In this document: one piece after another, positions 17,065 to 26,076 of the stretch
Numbering within the stretch: the stretch's first letter is position 1
Layout of the letters: each line of letters starts with the position of its first letter
DNA from: Mycobacteriales bacterium
GTDB taxonomy: Bacteria; Actinomycetota; Actinomycetes; Mycobacteriales; QHCE01
DNA length: 64,000 nucleotides
Assembly: GCA_013362805.1 (NCBI GenBank)
Contig: JABFVL010000025.1
Span: 18,785 to 82,784 of the forward strand
Reading direction: 5' to 3'
The notes under the pieces: generated by a model
What the model saw: only the letters and a program-made list of their open reading frames with translations
The model's database searches: none
Told to the model about the DNA's origin: nothing
Program-made: the position numbers and the translations under genes

Positions 17065-17116
17065 GTCAAGTAGCTTTACTTCTATGAGTAAAACAACTTG
17101 ACTCATTTATGTCAAG
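17065..17116. promoter_or_regulatory. Inverted-repeat operator between cupin and MarR genes
   Basis: CAAGTAGCTTTACT (17067-17080) and AGTAAAACAACTTG (17087-17100) form an inverted repeat with 12 of 14 positions pairing around six bases. A second pair, CTTGAC (17097-17102) and GTCAAG (17111-17116), is perfect with an eight-base centre, and a further GTCAAG lies at 17065-17070. Three GTCAAG/CTTGAC half sites in the short divergent promoter fit MarR-family operators. The binding protein is presumably the adjacent MarR regulator; this is inferred from position. Confidence 0.7.
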
Positions 17117-17125
17117 ATTGAACCC

Positions 17126-17596
17126 ATGACAGACGATGCCCTGAAAAACACCGAGCTCACCTTCCTGCTCGGCATGTCATTCCAGCTGGTTCTCCGCGAA
17201 TTCACCGAACGCATCTCCGCCGCCGGTTACCCAGACCTCCGGCCCATCCACGGCTTCACATTCCAAGCACTTCAACACCAAGGACTCACCGGCACCGAAC
17301 TCGCCGACAAACTAGGAGTGACCAAACAAGCCGCCGGGCAAATCGTCGACGACCTCGAAGCGCGCGGCTACCTGCTGCGCGAACCGCACCCAGCCGGCGG
17401 GCGACGCAAACTGATCACGCTGACCGACAAAGCGCGCACCCACCTGCGCGTAGCAGGCCAAACACTCCACGCGCTCGAAGCCGAAATCACCGAAAAACTA
17501 GGCACGACAGATCTCGCGCAGCTGCGCACTCAACTCGCCCAAATAATCCGCACCATCAGCCCGCAGAGCACCCCAGCCCTGCGGCCCATGTGGTGA
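17126..17596 (+). CDS. MarR family transcriptional regulator
   Basis: A 156-residue MarR-type winged-helix regulator. The DNA-binding part is clear: GLTGTELADKLGVTKQAAGQIVDDLEARGYLLREPHPAGGRRKLITLTDKA, with the recognition helix around KQAAGQIVDDLEARG and the wing around PAGGRRK. Flanking helices form the dimer interface. It probably represses itself and the divergent cupin gene through the inverted repeats at 17065-17116 and responds to an unknown small molecule. Its stop is three bases from the stop of the convergent 999-residue gene, so there is no room for a separate terminator. Confidence 0.92.
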   Translation: MTDDALKNTELTFLLGMSFQLVLREFTERISAAGYPDLRPIHGFTFQALQHQGLTGTELADKLGVTKQAAGQIVDDLEARGYLLREPHPAGGRRKLITLTDKARTHLRVAGQTLHALEAEITEKLGTTDLAQLRTQLAQIIRTISPQSTPALRPMW

Positions 17597-17599
17597 GCG

Positions 17600-20599
17600 C
17601 TACCGAGGACGATTTGCAGGCGGAGTTCCACCCTGCCCAAAATGAGTCGCATAGGGATTCGCGGCCTGTGTCATCGGAGCACCAGCAGAAGGCACGGGCC
17701 CAGATGGCTGCCGCGCAGCTCTCACCTGCGGACTCGGCAATTGACGTTGTTCGGCGAAGAAAATCGCTTCAGCTTGACTATTGCGAGGCGCCAGTCGAAT
17801 TCGTTCCATGTAGTAATCTGCGGCTTCCACCTCACCCAGCGTGAACCGACTCTGGCCATACGCGTCTTTCACCCACACCCGCGCTGGAGTCTCACCGTCC
17901 TGCGCACCAATCCAGTTAGCTCGCTCAGCGTAGGTGTTAAATGTGGCGGCGGCCTGCTGGTCTACGTTCTGACCATTCGCCCTGGCTTGGTCGAACTGAT
18001 GGGCAAGCCGTGCCAGCACGATTCCCACCGGCAAGGTTTCTTGACCGTGATAAGCCAGCTCAAGTGGTAGGGGCTCAGCGGTAGGCGCGGCTTGAGCGGG
18101 ACTGGGTTGATTCTGGGGTGTCGTTGTTGCCGCGGAGCTCGGAGCGTGTGGCTGTTGCTGAACAACGCTCGACTGATCGGCGCCCGGAGGCGCGAACTCA
18201 ACTGGATCAGCTCCAAGTGGACCTCGTTGATAACGAGTGCCCTGCGCGCGCCCATCCACCGGAGCTCGCTCCGCCTGCGTGTGGGCTTCTAGCCCTTGCT
18301 TGATCGCATGCGCTGGCCAGTCTTGCCAATTTTCAGCGGTTGCAATGCGGTGTAGTTCCGCGTAAAACTCGACAGCTTGTGAGGCGGGAACCCATGCGGC
18401 AGTGCTCGAGTCCGCATTCGCGAGTGGATCAAGCTGCACCCAGCCCCGAGCTTGCAAGTCGTGCTGGAGCGGCACCTGACCGGCCGGGGCTTGAGCTGCG
18501 GAGATAAGCGCCGCATGCTCCCGCATCGCCTCTTGCGTTCGTGCGTCCGGCCCCACCAAACGCCGCCAGGACCTAGCCAACGCGGCGCCAGCGGAAAGTT
18601 CCTCACCCGTGGGCGCGTCAACGGCTGTGCCCACGCGCCCGACCTGAGGAAGAGCGCCGGCTGCTGCTGCCGCACGATGCCTCAGTCCGGCCGCCCGTAT
18701 TTCCTCCTCACGAAGAACGGTCGTGGCCGGCCCCGCTAGCTCGGCGTTCTGGGCGACTGGTTCGGGTTCCCGCCCCTTCGGCGGCACGTCTTCGTAGCTG
18801 ATGTCATCAACACGGCGGATGAGCTGTTCACCGACTGGGCCCATTAGTCCGCGATAAAACTCGACTTGTTCAGCTGGGGTGAGGTTTGGCCTGTCGTCGG
18901 CCGGGAGCGCCTGCTTCAGCGCATTACGCAATTCGTTAAGGCTCAAATCCGCGAACGTGCGCCTTGGGCCGCCCGGTTGGTTCGCCCACAAATCGATGGT
19001 TTGGACTCGCGGCTCATCCGACTGGAAGTCGTACACCGACACTTCAGCTGTGGGCTCCGCTGGGACGGGTAGCGTGACCGCGAAACCACGAGGGTCCACG
19101 ATCACAAAGCCCCGTGGCAAATGCCTCGTCTCGCCACTTTCTGGATCAATGACGTTTCCCACGCTCCGTAGGACGTTATCCAAAGCCCATACACCGTTGT
19201 CGCCGCTGCCCCCGACAGTGCTGCCAGGTTCACTTCTCATGTGGTGGCCATCGACCCGCAAATTCCAGAGGCTGTCCGGACTCACTACGGCATCGGCACC
19301 CACATTTGTCATATACACGCGTTCACGCGTGTCGGCATCCACCGCCGATGTAGCGACAAAGCCCGCGGGCGCCTGCGCCATGGGAAGACCTTGGAGCTCG
19401 ATCAGCTTGACGGGATCCAGACGAGTAGCCACAGCACCAGGGGTAGGCGCGGCGACGGCCGGAGTGGGCGCGGGTTCTTCGGCGCGAACGGGCGTAGCGG
19501 CGGCGGCGACCGCCAATTCGGCGGCTGGGGCTTGATCGATGTTTATGCCATGGGCCCCGCGGGCGTATTCGACTCCGGCATCGCCAGTACGTTCCCGGTA
19601 GAAGGCCAGCAGCTCAGCATCTGATAGCGGCGGCGCGCCATCTTTGTACTGCTCAAGTATGGATTCGAGTATGCGCTTAACTCCACTAGGGTTGAGCTCT
19701 AGCATGCCCGTTCGGCCAATTGTCCCCGTAAAGGTGCGGGTTATCTGATCTATGGGTTCGGCAGTACCGCCCCGATAGATTCGAACCTCAATGTCAGCAT
19801 TGCTATTCATGCCCACCGTGAATTCCGCCGCGTAGCCCGAAGGGTCAACGAGCAGAGCATTTCTCCGGGAGGCGTTCGCACCATATCGATTCAATATTTG
19901 TGCGTGTCCCCACAAATCACTCGGCGCTACACGCGGTAGCTGTGGTGTCTCCACAGCGACAGTGACTTCACCGTCGAAACCTCGGTCGTACGTTAGGTCG
20001 TTCCTATTTCGTTGCCACGCCACCTGTGGCGCCAATGGGTTATACACCGCGCTCACCGAGGCTCCAGAGGCCTTGGTGATGAGTAGCTGTGTCTCACGTT
20101 GGACAGGAGCGGTATCGGTTGCGGCCACACCGGAACGAGCCCGAAGAGTTTCTTCGCTGACGACAACGCCTCGCTCGGTTACCAAGCCGGCCCGGGTAGC
20201 ACTTCCCGTCAGCTCGCCGAGAACACGAACATATTCGCCCAGCGTGTTGTCGTTAACGTGAATGCCCAACTTTTGCTGCATCGCCACTACGAGCGCAGCA
20301 CCTCGCGCCAATGAGCCGGTTTGCTGCAGCAAGTTCTCGTTCAGGCCGTACACGGCGAGTTGTTCTTGGTTTTCCCGCAGGTAGCGGCTCGCATCTGTCA
20401 GGCCGTCCGCCTGCATTTGCGTTGTGCGCGATTCGTTTAAGCTCTCGCTGAGTTCGGCTTGAAGACGAGCGGCGACGTCGGAGAAAGAACGAATGCCAGC
20501 TGCCGTTCCCTCAGACACATTTGGCAACTCCAGCACCAATTCGACTAGGCGCTTTAAGTCTCGCGAGAAATCAGTCAATTCTTGTGAGACTGTCGGCAT
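17600..20599 (-). CDS. Giant unknown protein built of diverged repeats
   Basis: A 999-residue protein that I do not recognise. The ATG at 20599 follows AAGGAG at good spacing. The N terminus (about 1-110) is helical with an amphipathic ELVLELP segment. Two large beta-rich repeats follow: the first contains LLVDPSGYAAEF and, later, LSDAELLAFYRERTGD; the second contains VIVDPRGFAVTL and LTPAEQVEFYRGLMGP. Two shorter C-terminal copies keep only the A-x-x-FY/YY element (SQAVEFYAEL; EAADYYMERI), each preceded by an aromatic strand. Pro/Ala-rich linkers separate the units, and the C-terminal 200 residues are Gln/Pro-rich. No signal peptide, membrane helix or enzyme motif is visible. A large cytoplasmic scaffold is the most that can be said. 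It lies between MarR and class I fumarase, interrupting the conserved glpX-fumarase pair. Confidence 0.78.
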   Translation of the reverse strand: MPTVSQELTDFSRDLKRLVELVLELPNVSEGTAAGIRSFSDVAARLQAELSESLNESRTTQMQADGLTDASRYLRENQEQLAVYGLNENLLQQTGSLARGAALVVAMQQKLGIHVNDNTLGEYVRVLGELTGSATRAGLVTERGVVVSEETLRARSGVAATDTAPVQRETQLLITKASGASVSAVYNPLAPQVAWQRNRNDLTYDRGFDGEVTVAVETPQLPRVAPSDLWGHAQILNRYGANASRRNALLVDPSGYAAEFTVGMNSNADIEVRIYRGGTAEPIDQITRTFTGTIGRTGMLELNPSGVKRILESILEQYKDGAPPLSDAELLAFYRERTGDAGVEYARGAHGINIDQAPAAELAVAAAATPVRAEEPAPTPAVAAPTPGAVATRLDPVKLIELQGLPMAQAPAGFVATSAVDADTRERVYMTNVGADAVVSPDSLWNLRVDGHHMRSEPGSTVGGSGDNGVWALDNVLRSVGNVIDPESGETRHLPRGFVIVDPRGFAVTLPVPAEPTAEVSVYDFQSDEPRVQTIDLWANQPGGPRRTFADLSLNELRNALKQALPADDRPNLTPAEQVEFYRGLMGPVGEQLIRRVDDISYEDVPPKGREPEPVAQNAELAGPATTVLREEEIRAAGLRHRAAAAAGALPQVGRVGTAVDAPTGEELSAGAALARSWRRLVGPDARTQEAMREHAALISAAQAPAGQVPLQHDLQARGWVQLDPLANADSSTAAWVPASQAVEFYAELHRIATAENWQDWPAHAIKQGLEAHTQAERAPVDGRAQGTRYQRGPLGADPVEFAPPGADQSSVVQQQPHAPSSAATTTPQNQPSPAQAAPTAEPLPLELAYHGQETLPVGIVLARLAHQFDQARANGQNVDQQAAATFNTYAERANWIGAQDGETPARVWVKDAYGQSRFTLGEVEAADYYMERIRLAPRNSQAEAIFFAEQRQLPSPQVRAARQPSGPVPSAGAPMTQAANPYATHFGQGGTPPANRPR

Positions 20600-20861
20600 G
20601 ACCACTCCTTGGTACCGGGATACAACAATTAATTCATTCGCTCACAGCTTAACTGCTTAGGTCCAGCGTCGCATCTTGCCTATGAGCAGAACCTCACCAA
20701 TTCGTGCCGCATGACCGTTTCAGCGCATACAAAGATACGAAAGTTAAAAAGGATGAAGGTGGGCTCGGTCACGTCTGGCCATTGACGCGGCTTAATGGGT
20801 GAGCACTGAGCGTAAGGTGCCACTCAGCTGTCTCCGCACATCCTATGGTCAAGGACGAAAC

Positions 20862-22511
20862 ATGCCTGAGTTCGCGTATACCGACCTGCTCCCGCTGGGT
20901 AAAGACGAAACTGAATACCGGCTCGTCAGCACCGAAGGAGTAAGCACATTTGAGGCCGGCGGTCGCACATTTTTGCGGGTAGACCCCAGCGCACTCAGCA
21001 CCCTGACAAAAGCGGCGATGCGGGATATCGCGCACCTGCTGCGACCCTCGCACCTGCAGCAACTACGCAACATCCTTGATGACCCAGAAGCCAGTGGCAA
21101 CGACAAGTTCGTGGCCCTGGACCTGTTGAAGAACGCGAACATTTCCGCCGGTGGTGTATTGCCAATGTGCCAAGACACCGGCACCGCGATTGTGATGGGC
21201 AAAAAGGGTCAGCAGGTCTTGGTAGATGGCGAATCAACCGATTCAGAAGCTATCGCCCAAGGCGTTTATGACGCATACACCGAATTGAACCTGCGCTATT
21301 CCCAACTGGCCCCATTGACAATGTGGGATGAGAAAAACACCGGCTCGAACCTGCCCGCGCAAATTGAATTGTATGCGGGTGAAAAGCCCAACGAATACAA
21401 ATTCTTGTTCATGGCCAAAGGTGGCGGCTCGGCCAATAAAAGCTTTCTCTATCAAGAAACCAAAGCGGTGCTCAATCCAAAGCGGATGATGGCATTCCTG
21501 GAAGAGAAACTTCGCAGCCTCGGAACCGCCGCCTGCCCGCCGTACCACCTAGCCATTGTGGTGGGTGGCACCAGCGCGGAATTCGCTCTCAAAACCGCGA
21601 AGTACGCATCGGCGAAATATCTCGACTCGCTGCCCACCGAAGGCTCAGCCAGCGGCCACGGGTTCCGTGATGTTGAGCTCGAACAACAAGTGCTCGAATT
21701 GACTCGCCAATTTGGCATCGGCGCCCAATTCGGCGGGAAGTACTTCTGCCACGACGTGCGGGTCGTGCGGCTCCCCCGCCACGGCGCCTCCTGCCCTGTC
21801 GCCATCGCGGTGTCCTGCTCAGCGGACCGACAGATGCTCGGCAAGATCACCGCCGAAGGTGTCTTTCTAGAAAAACTGGAAAAGGACCCAGCGAAATACC
21901 TGCCCGAAACCACGCAAGACGAGCTCAGCGACGATGTGGTGCGCATCGACCTGAACCGCCCCATGAGCGAAATCCGGGCCGAGCTCAGCAAATATCCCGT
22001 CAAGACACGCCTCTCGCTCAGCGGTCCGCTTGTGGTGGCTCGAGACATCGCGCACGCGAAAATCGCCGAACGCCTCGACGCTGGCGAACCCATGCCGCAA
22101 TACCTGCAAGACCACGCCGTCTACTACGCCGGACCCGCCAAAACCCCCGACGGCTATGCCTCAGGCTCCTTTGGGCCCACCACCGCTGGCCGCATGGACT
22201 CCTACGTGGAGAAATTTCAAGAAGCGGGAGGATCCTTGGTGATGCTTGCCAAAGGCAACCGCTCCAAGCAAGTCACCACCTCCTGCGCCACCTATGGCGG
22301 TTTCTACCTCGGCTCGATCGGTGGCCCCGCCGCACGCCTCGCCCAAGACTGCATCAAGCACGTTGAGGTGCTCGAATATCCGGAGCTCGGCATGGAAGCC
22401 GTGTGGAAAATTGAGGTGGAAGACTTCCCCGCTTTCATCGTGGTGGACGACAAGGGCGAAGACTTCTTCGCTGACGTCACCACCCCCACCCTCACCATCG
22501 GCCGCCGCTAG
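20862..22511 (+). CDS. Fumarate hydratase class I (Fe-S)
   Basis: Class I, iron-sulfur fumarase, 549 residues, interconverting fumarate and malate in the TCA cycle. The alpha-like part has [20 protein letters not shown] with the first cluster cysteine; the second, [14 protein letters not shown]; and the beta-like part has [19 protein letters not shown] with the third. [11 protein letters not shown] is also characteristic. I chose the ATG at 20862, preceded by AAGGAC; a longer frame from 20799 lacks a ribosome binding site. fumC follows 69 bases later on the same strand. Having both oxygen-sensitive class I and stable class II fumarases is common and lets the cell cope with oxidative stress or iron shortage. 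Confidence 0.96.
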   Translation: MPEFAYTDLLPLGKDETEYRLVSTEGVSTFEAGGRTFLRVDPSALSTLTKAAMRDIAHLLRPSHLQQLRNILDDPEASGNDKFVALDLLKNANISAGGVLPMCQDTGTAIVMGKKGQQVLVDGESTDSEAIAQGVYDAYTELNLRYSQLAPLTMWDEKNTGSNLPAQIELYAGEKPNEYKFLFMAKGGGSANKSFLYQETKAVLNPKRMMAFLEEKLRSLGTAACPPYHLAIVVGGTSAEFALKTAKYASAKYLDSLPTEGSASGHGFRDVELEQQVLELTRQFGIGAQFGGKYFCHDVRVVRLPRHGASCPVAIAVSCSADRQMLGKITAEGVFLEKLEKDPAKYLPETTQDELSDDVVRIDLNRPMSEIRAELSKYPVKTRLSLSGPLVVARDIAHAKIAERLDAGEPMPQYLQDHAVYYAGPAKTPDGYASGSFGPTTAGRMDSYVEKFQEAGGSLVMLAKGNRSKQVTTSCATYGGFYLGSIGGPAARLAQDCIKHVEVLEYPELGMEAVWKIEVEDFPAFIVVDDKGEDFFADVTTPTLTIGRR

Positions 22512-22580
22512 TTTTCAACCGCGCGTGACGCTCGTCGCGTTGAGCTTGGCGTTTCCGCAAGTGCTGCAAGGATGGACAGC

Positions 22581-23978
22581 ATGAGCGAGGAATTTCGAGT
22601 TGAACACGACACCATGGGCGAAGTTCGCGTTCCCGCGCAGGCGAAATGGCGGGCACAAACCCAACGCGCGGTGGAGAACTTCCCGATCTCTGGCGTAGGA
22701 CTCCCGCCCGAGGTCATTCACGCGCTCGGCACGATCAAATCCGCCGCCGCCCTCACCAATGGGGCGCTTGGTGTCATCGACACCAAAATCGCGAAAGCCG
22801 CCTCGGCGGCGGCAGAGGAAGTCGCCGCGGGGCAGCACGACGACCACTTCCCCATAGACGTGTTCCAAACCGGCTCGGGCACCTCATCGAATATGAACGC
22901 CAACGAGGTAATCGCCCACCTCGCGAAACACGCCACGGGCACGGACGTGCACGCCAATGATCATGTGAACGCTTCTCAGTCGTCGAATGACGTTTTCCCA
23001 TCAGCGATACACCTAGCCGCCGCACGCGCGATCGTCGAACAGCTCGTGCCCGCGCTCAACCGGCTCTCTCGGGCCTTCTTGGCGAAGTCCGAAGAATTCG
23101 ACGATGTGGTGAAAGCCGGACGCACCCACCTGATGGACGCGACCCCCGTGACCATCGGGCAAGAGTTCTCCGGATATGCCGCCCAGCTCGCCTATGGCGT
23201 GGAGCGGCTAGAAAGCAGCATGGAGCGCCTATGCGAATTGCCGCTAGGCGGCACAGCCGTGGGCACCGGCATCAACACACCACCAGAATTCGCGGCACAA
23301 ACAATTCGACTGCTCGCCGAACGCACCGGGCTCCCACTTCGGGAAGCCCGCAATCACTTCGAAGCACACGGCGCCAGAGACGCGCTTGTCGAAACCTCGG
23401 GCCAACTCCGCACTATCGCGGTGGGCCTTACCAAGATTTGTAATGACCTTCGCTGGGCATCTTCTGGCCCCCGCACCGGACTGGCCGAAATTCATCTTCC
23501 CGATCTACAGCCCGGCTCTTCCATCATGCCCGGCAAAGTTAATCCCGTACTGCCAGAGGCCACGCTCATGGTGTGCGCGCAGGTGATTGGCAATGACGCC
23601 ACCATCACGGTAGCTGGCTCTTCCGGCACTTTTGAGCTCAACGTGATGCTTCCGGTGTTGGCGAAGAGCCTGCTCGAATCCATCCGCCTACTGGCGACGA
23701 GCACTTCGTTGCTCGCTGAGCGGTGCGTTAACGGGATCACCGTCGATATCGATCGAGCCCGGGAATACGCGGAATCCACGCCAGGAATCGCTACGGCGCT
23801 GAACCCATATTTGGGTTATGAAGAGGCCGCCGCCATCGCTAAACAATCTCTCAAAGAGCGCAAAACAATTCGAGACGTCGTGCTCGAACGCAAGCATGTG
23901 GAATCGGGCCGCATCACTGAAGCGGAACTTGACGAAGCGCTCGACGTGCTGCGCATGGCCCGGCCACACGGGCGCTAA
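22581..23978 (+). CDS. fumC: Fumarate hydratase class II
   Basis: Class II fumarase, 465 residues, iron-independent. Family blocks present are [47 protein letters not shown], and the signature [15 protein letters not shown], with the catalytic serine loop intact. I chose ATG 22581 because AAGGA lies eight bases upstream; the ATG at 22572 would have none. It lies 69 bases after class I fumarase and is probably co-transcribed. A perfect 15-base-pair hairpin follows 88 bases after the stop and closes the operon. Confidence 0.97.
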   Translation: MSEEFRVEHDTMGEVRVPAQAKWRAQTQRAVENFPISGVGLPPEVIHALGTIKSAAALTNGALGVIDTKIAKAASAAAEEVAAGQHDDHFPIDVFQTGSGTSSNMNANEVIAHLAKHATGTDVHANDHVNASQSSNDVFPSAIHLAAARAIVEQLVPALNRLSRAFLAKSEEFDDVVKAGRTHLMDATPVTIGQEFSGYAAQLAYGVERLESSMERLCELPLGGTAVGTGINTPPEFAAQTIRLLAERTGLPLREARNHFEAHGARDALVETSGQLRTIAVGLTKICNDLRWASSGPRTGLAEIHLPDLQPGSSIMPGKVNPVLPEATLMVCAQVIGNDATITVAGSSGTFELNVMLPVLAKSLLESIRLLATSTSLLAERCVNGITVDIDRAREYAESTPGIATALNPYLGYEEAAAIAKQSLKERKTIRDVVLERKHVESGRITEAELDEALDVLRMARPHGR

Positions 23979-24066
23979 TCGCACCCGACATCATGCCGCT
24001 TAGCCAGCGCCACGCCTTGCTTCTAGCGATTGACTCAGCGGGCTGAGCGTCGGCCACCGGACACAG

Positions 24067-24101
24067 CAATGGGGGCTTCTCCAGCAGAGAAGCCCCCATT
24101 G
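24067..24101. terminator. Strong bidirectional hairpin between fumC and the transglycosylase gene
   Basis: CAATGGGGGCTTCTC (24067-24081) pairs perfectly over 15 bases with GAGAAGCCCCCATTG (24087-24101) around a five-base loop. It lies between two genes that end facing each other, so it can terminate both. Confidence 0.88.
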
Positions 24102-24111
24102 CGTTGAGGAT

Positions 24112-24912
24112 CTAGTACCAGCCCTGCGACTGGAACGTGGACCACGCGCCGCAAGGCGTGCTGTAGCGGTCCTTGATATACATCAGGCCCCATTTGATTT
24201 GCGGAACCGGGTTGGTTTCCCAGTCATCGCCATAGGCGGCCATTTTGCTACCGGGCAAAGATTGTGGGATGCCGTACGCACCACTTGGGTTCGCGGCGTT
24301 GACACGCCACCCAGACTCTTTGTCCCACAGTTTTTCTAGGCATGACATCTGGTCGGTGCCAAAGCCAGCCCAGCTGAGCAAGGAACAACCGATTTGCTTG
24401 TTGCCGCTGTAGCTCGCGCAATCGACGGGAACCGCTGGGGCGGCTTCGCCTTGAGCGGGAGTGGAGCGGGTTTCGCTGCGGGATGCGCGCTCTTCGGCTT
24501 TGCGCTCGGCTTCATCGGCACGGTTCTCGATTTCGCCGGAGGCGGTGTCGGCTAGTTGCTGAGCTTGATCTTGAGCTCCGGCGACTACGGTGCCTTCTTC
24601 TTGCAGACGTTGTAATTCGGCGCCGGCTGGTGGCCGAATCACATCAGAGGTTGCGGTCATTGCCGCGAGTTCTGTTTCTTTAATTTGATTGGCATCGGCC
24701 TTATCGGATTCATCCCACAAAATTGGGACAAGCCCGGCGCCAAGGCCAAGTAGTAAAACGGATAATGCCGCTACGCGGGTTGCTAGCCGCGTCGGAACTA
24801 AGCGAGCCAGCCGCGCTTTACGCGGCCGGGGACTAACTCCAGTGTCGGTGGAACTCGTCTCCACGAGTAAACCTTTCGCCGGGGACAAAAACTCCGCCCC
24901 GCGAAACCGCAC
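24112..24912 (-). CDS. Secreted or membrane-anchored lytic transglycosylase (SLT-like)
   Basis: A 266-residue envelope protein. A basic N terminus (PRKARLARLVPTRLA) precedes one hydrophobic helix (about 46-63), acting as signal peptide or anchor. An Ala/Glu-rich stalk (70-150) leads to a C-terminal transglycosylase-like domain (about 185-266) with CLEKLWDKESGW containing the catalytic-type Glu, NPSGAYGIPQSLPG, and WGLMYIKDRYSTPCGAW, a combination typical of actinomycete peptidoglycan-remodelling proteins. The two cysteine pairs probably form disulfides outside the cell. The start is uncertain; a GTG at 24864 nearer the basic region is possible. It ends at a shared terminator with fumC. Confidence 0.9.
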   Translation of the reverse strand: MRFRGAEFLSPAKGLLVETSSTDTGVSPRPRKARLARLVPTRLATRVAALSVLLLGLGAGLVPILWDESDKADANQIKETELAAMTATSDVIRPPAGAELQRLQEEGTVVAGAQDQAQQLADTASGEIENRADEAERKAEERASRSETRSTPAQGEAAPAVPVDCASYSGNKQIGCSLLSWAGFGTDQMSCLEKLWDKESGWRVNAANPSGAYGIPQSLPGSKMAAYGDDWETNPVPQIKWGLMYIKDRYSTPCGAWSTFQSQGWY

Positions 24913-24925
24913 CGGAATTTAAGCA

Positions 24926-24941
24926 AATGCGAAAGCGCATT
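24926..24941. repeat. Small hairpin upstream of the transglycosylase gene
   Basis: AATGCG-AAAG-CGCATT forms a six-base-pair stem with a four-base loop, 14-29 bases before the transglycosylase start on the minus strand. It may be part of the 5' leader. Wall-hydrolase genes in actinomycetes often carry leader riboswitches, but I could not trace a known one here. Confidence 0.4.
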
Positions 24942-25022
24942 CTTCTAAACGACGTTTACGCGGGAGCGTTAGCAACCCACCATCCCTGACACACCCCGCA
25001 AAAAGCAAATAAAACGACGCGC

Positions 25023-25060
25023 CGTGTTTGATGAATCACCAAATTGAGACATCAAACACG
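25023..25060 (-). terminator. Hairpin after the 126-residue gene
   Basis: CGTGTTTGATG (25023-25033) pairs perfectly with CATCAAACACG (25050-25060) around 16 bases. Read on the minus strand it lies about 30 bases after the stop of the 25093-25473 gene and is followed by a T-rich stretch with runs of four and five T, so it looks like its intrinsic terminator. Confidence 0.75.
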
Positions 25061-25092
25061 ACGCTTTGTGAACTATTTAATAAATGCCCTAT

Positions 25093-25473
25093 TTATGCGG
25101 GTGGTGTCCGGCGAATAGGCTTCGGAGCCTGACGCTGCGCACCACGTCCGCCCAATTTCTGAGCCTGTGACTGACCCCCGCCGTGCTTGTAATCTGGGTC
25201 GGCGATACTTGGTTTCGCACCCTGATAAGGACCCCACACTTGCCCATGCTGTTGTTCTGGATGCGTCCGCGGATCATGCTCCCGCATCGCCTTTAGATCA
25301 ATCTCAAGATTAGAGAACTGAATATCGCCGCCCTGCGCATCCATTTCAAATGCAGCGCGAACGGCTGGATCATCCGACATAGCGGCATTCAATCGGGCGA
25401 TTTCGTCTTCCCTAGAAGTAAATGCCGCAGGCTTTCCACCAGATACGCTCTTTTTACCGTCCGCACTCATCAT
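25093..25473 (-). CDS. Small unknown protein, Gln/Pro-rich C terminus
   Basis: A 126-residue protein of unknown function. The N-terminal half has a helical EDEIARLNAAMSDDPAVRAAF segment, then IQFSNLEIDLKAMREHD; the C-terminal half is rich in Gly, Gln, Pro and basic residues and is probably disordered. There is no signal peptide or membrane helix. The start is one of two adjacent ATGs (25473 or 25470) after a GGGG stretch. It appears monocistronic, with its own terminator at 25023-25060. Confidence 0.6.
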   Translation of the reverse strand: MMSADGKKSVSGGKPAAFTSREDEIARLNAAMSDDPAVRAAFEMDAQGGDIQFSNLEIDLKAMREHDPRTHPEQQHGQVWGPYQGAKPSIADPDYKHGGGQSQAQKLGGRGAQRQAPKPIRRTPPA

Positions 25474-25713
25474 GTCCCCGCATTCCCATCACACGTATTC
25501 GCTCTCAGCCTAGCTCGCGAATGCCCCAGCAGCATCATGATTTAGGGCGCACTTGGGGACAAGAGTGAAAGCAAAGAGCTGGAACCGCTCCGCCGGGGAA
25601 CGAAGCGGTTCCAGCCATAGATGAGCGCCGATGCGGCCCCTTCGGGGAGCTTGGAAATGAGCAGCTCGTTCGCGAGAACCTCTCGCGCCACCGCGCCGAC
25701 GCCCGGCCGTCCG

Positions 25714-25902
25714 CTACACCGGCCCAGCGGCACCAGCGCTATGCGGAGACACTTCTAGAGGCTCTGGACACATCACACAAACAGGCCCCCAACGAGAACG
25801 CTCGGTCGGCAGGTGTTCCCATTGGTCGCGCCGAATCTCTTTGATCCACCACTTGCAGGTAGAACAACGGGGCAAACGCGGCAGTTCAGATCTCAACGCC
25901 AT
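25714..25902 (-). CDS. CxxC mini-protein (zinc-ribbon-like), paralogue of 6473-6661
   Basis: A 62-residue protein with CSTC at 13-16 and CVMC in the block SRWGPVCVMC at about 36-45, giving a CxxC...CxxC pattern as in zinc ribbons. The block QWEHLPTERSRWGPVCV is nearly identical to that of the protein at 6473-6661, and with this start both proteins are 62 residues long. The frame is open upstream to 25962. The gene lies downstream of, and on the same strand as, the HTH regulator at 26077-27294, so again a regulator is the neighbour. Function is unknown. Confidence 0.62.
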   Translation of the reverse strand: MALRSELPRLPRCSTCKWWIKEIRRDQWEHLPTERSRWGPVCVMCPEPLEVSPHSAGAAGPV

Positions 25903-26076
25903 CGAGCCGACTGAGCCACTAGACCCGCGGGAACATTCGCCCCACAGAATCCTGCTGTACATCCACTCCAGTTGAAATATCGTTCACGCAGATAAAGCTA
26001 AATGCGGAGACCTGAGGATGGCGTAACAAACTGTTACGTATCGCGCTAATTGCTAATTTACCGACTTATATGCTGG

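Noticed and set aside
24913..25022. Possible cyclic di-AMP riboswitch before the transglycosylase gene
   Set aside because: Such leaders are common before wall-hydrolase genes, but I could not align the conserved core; only a small hairpin is visible.
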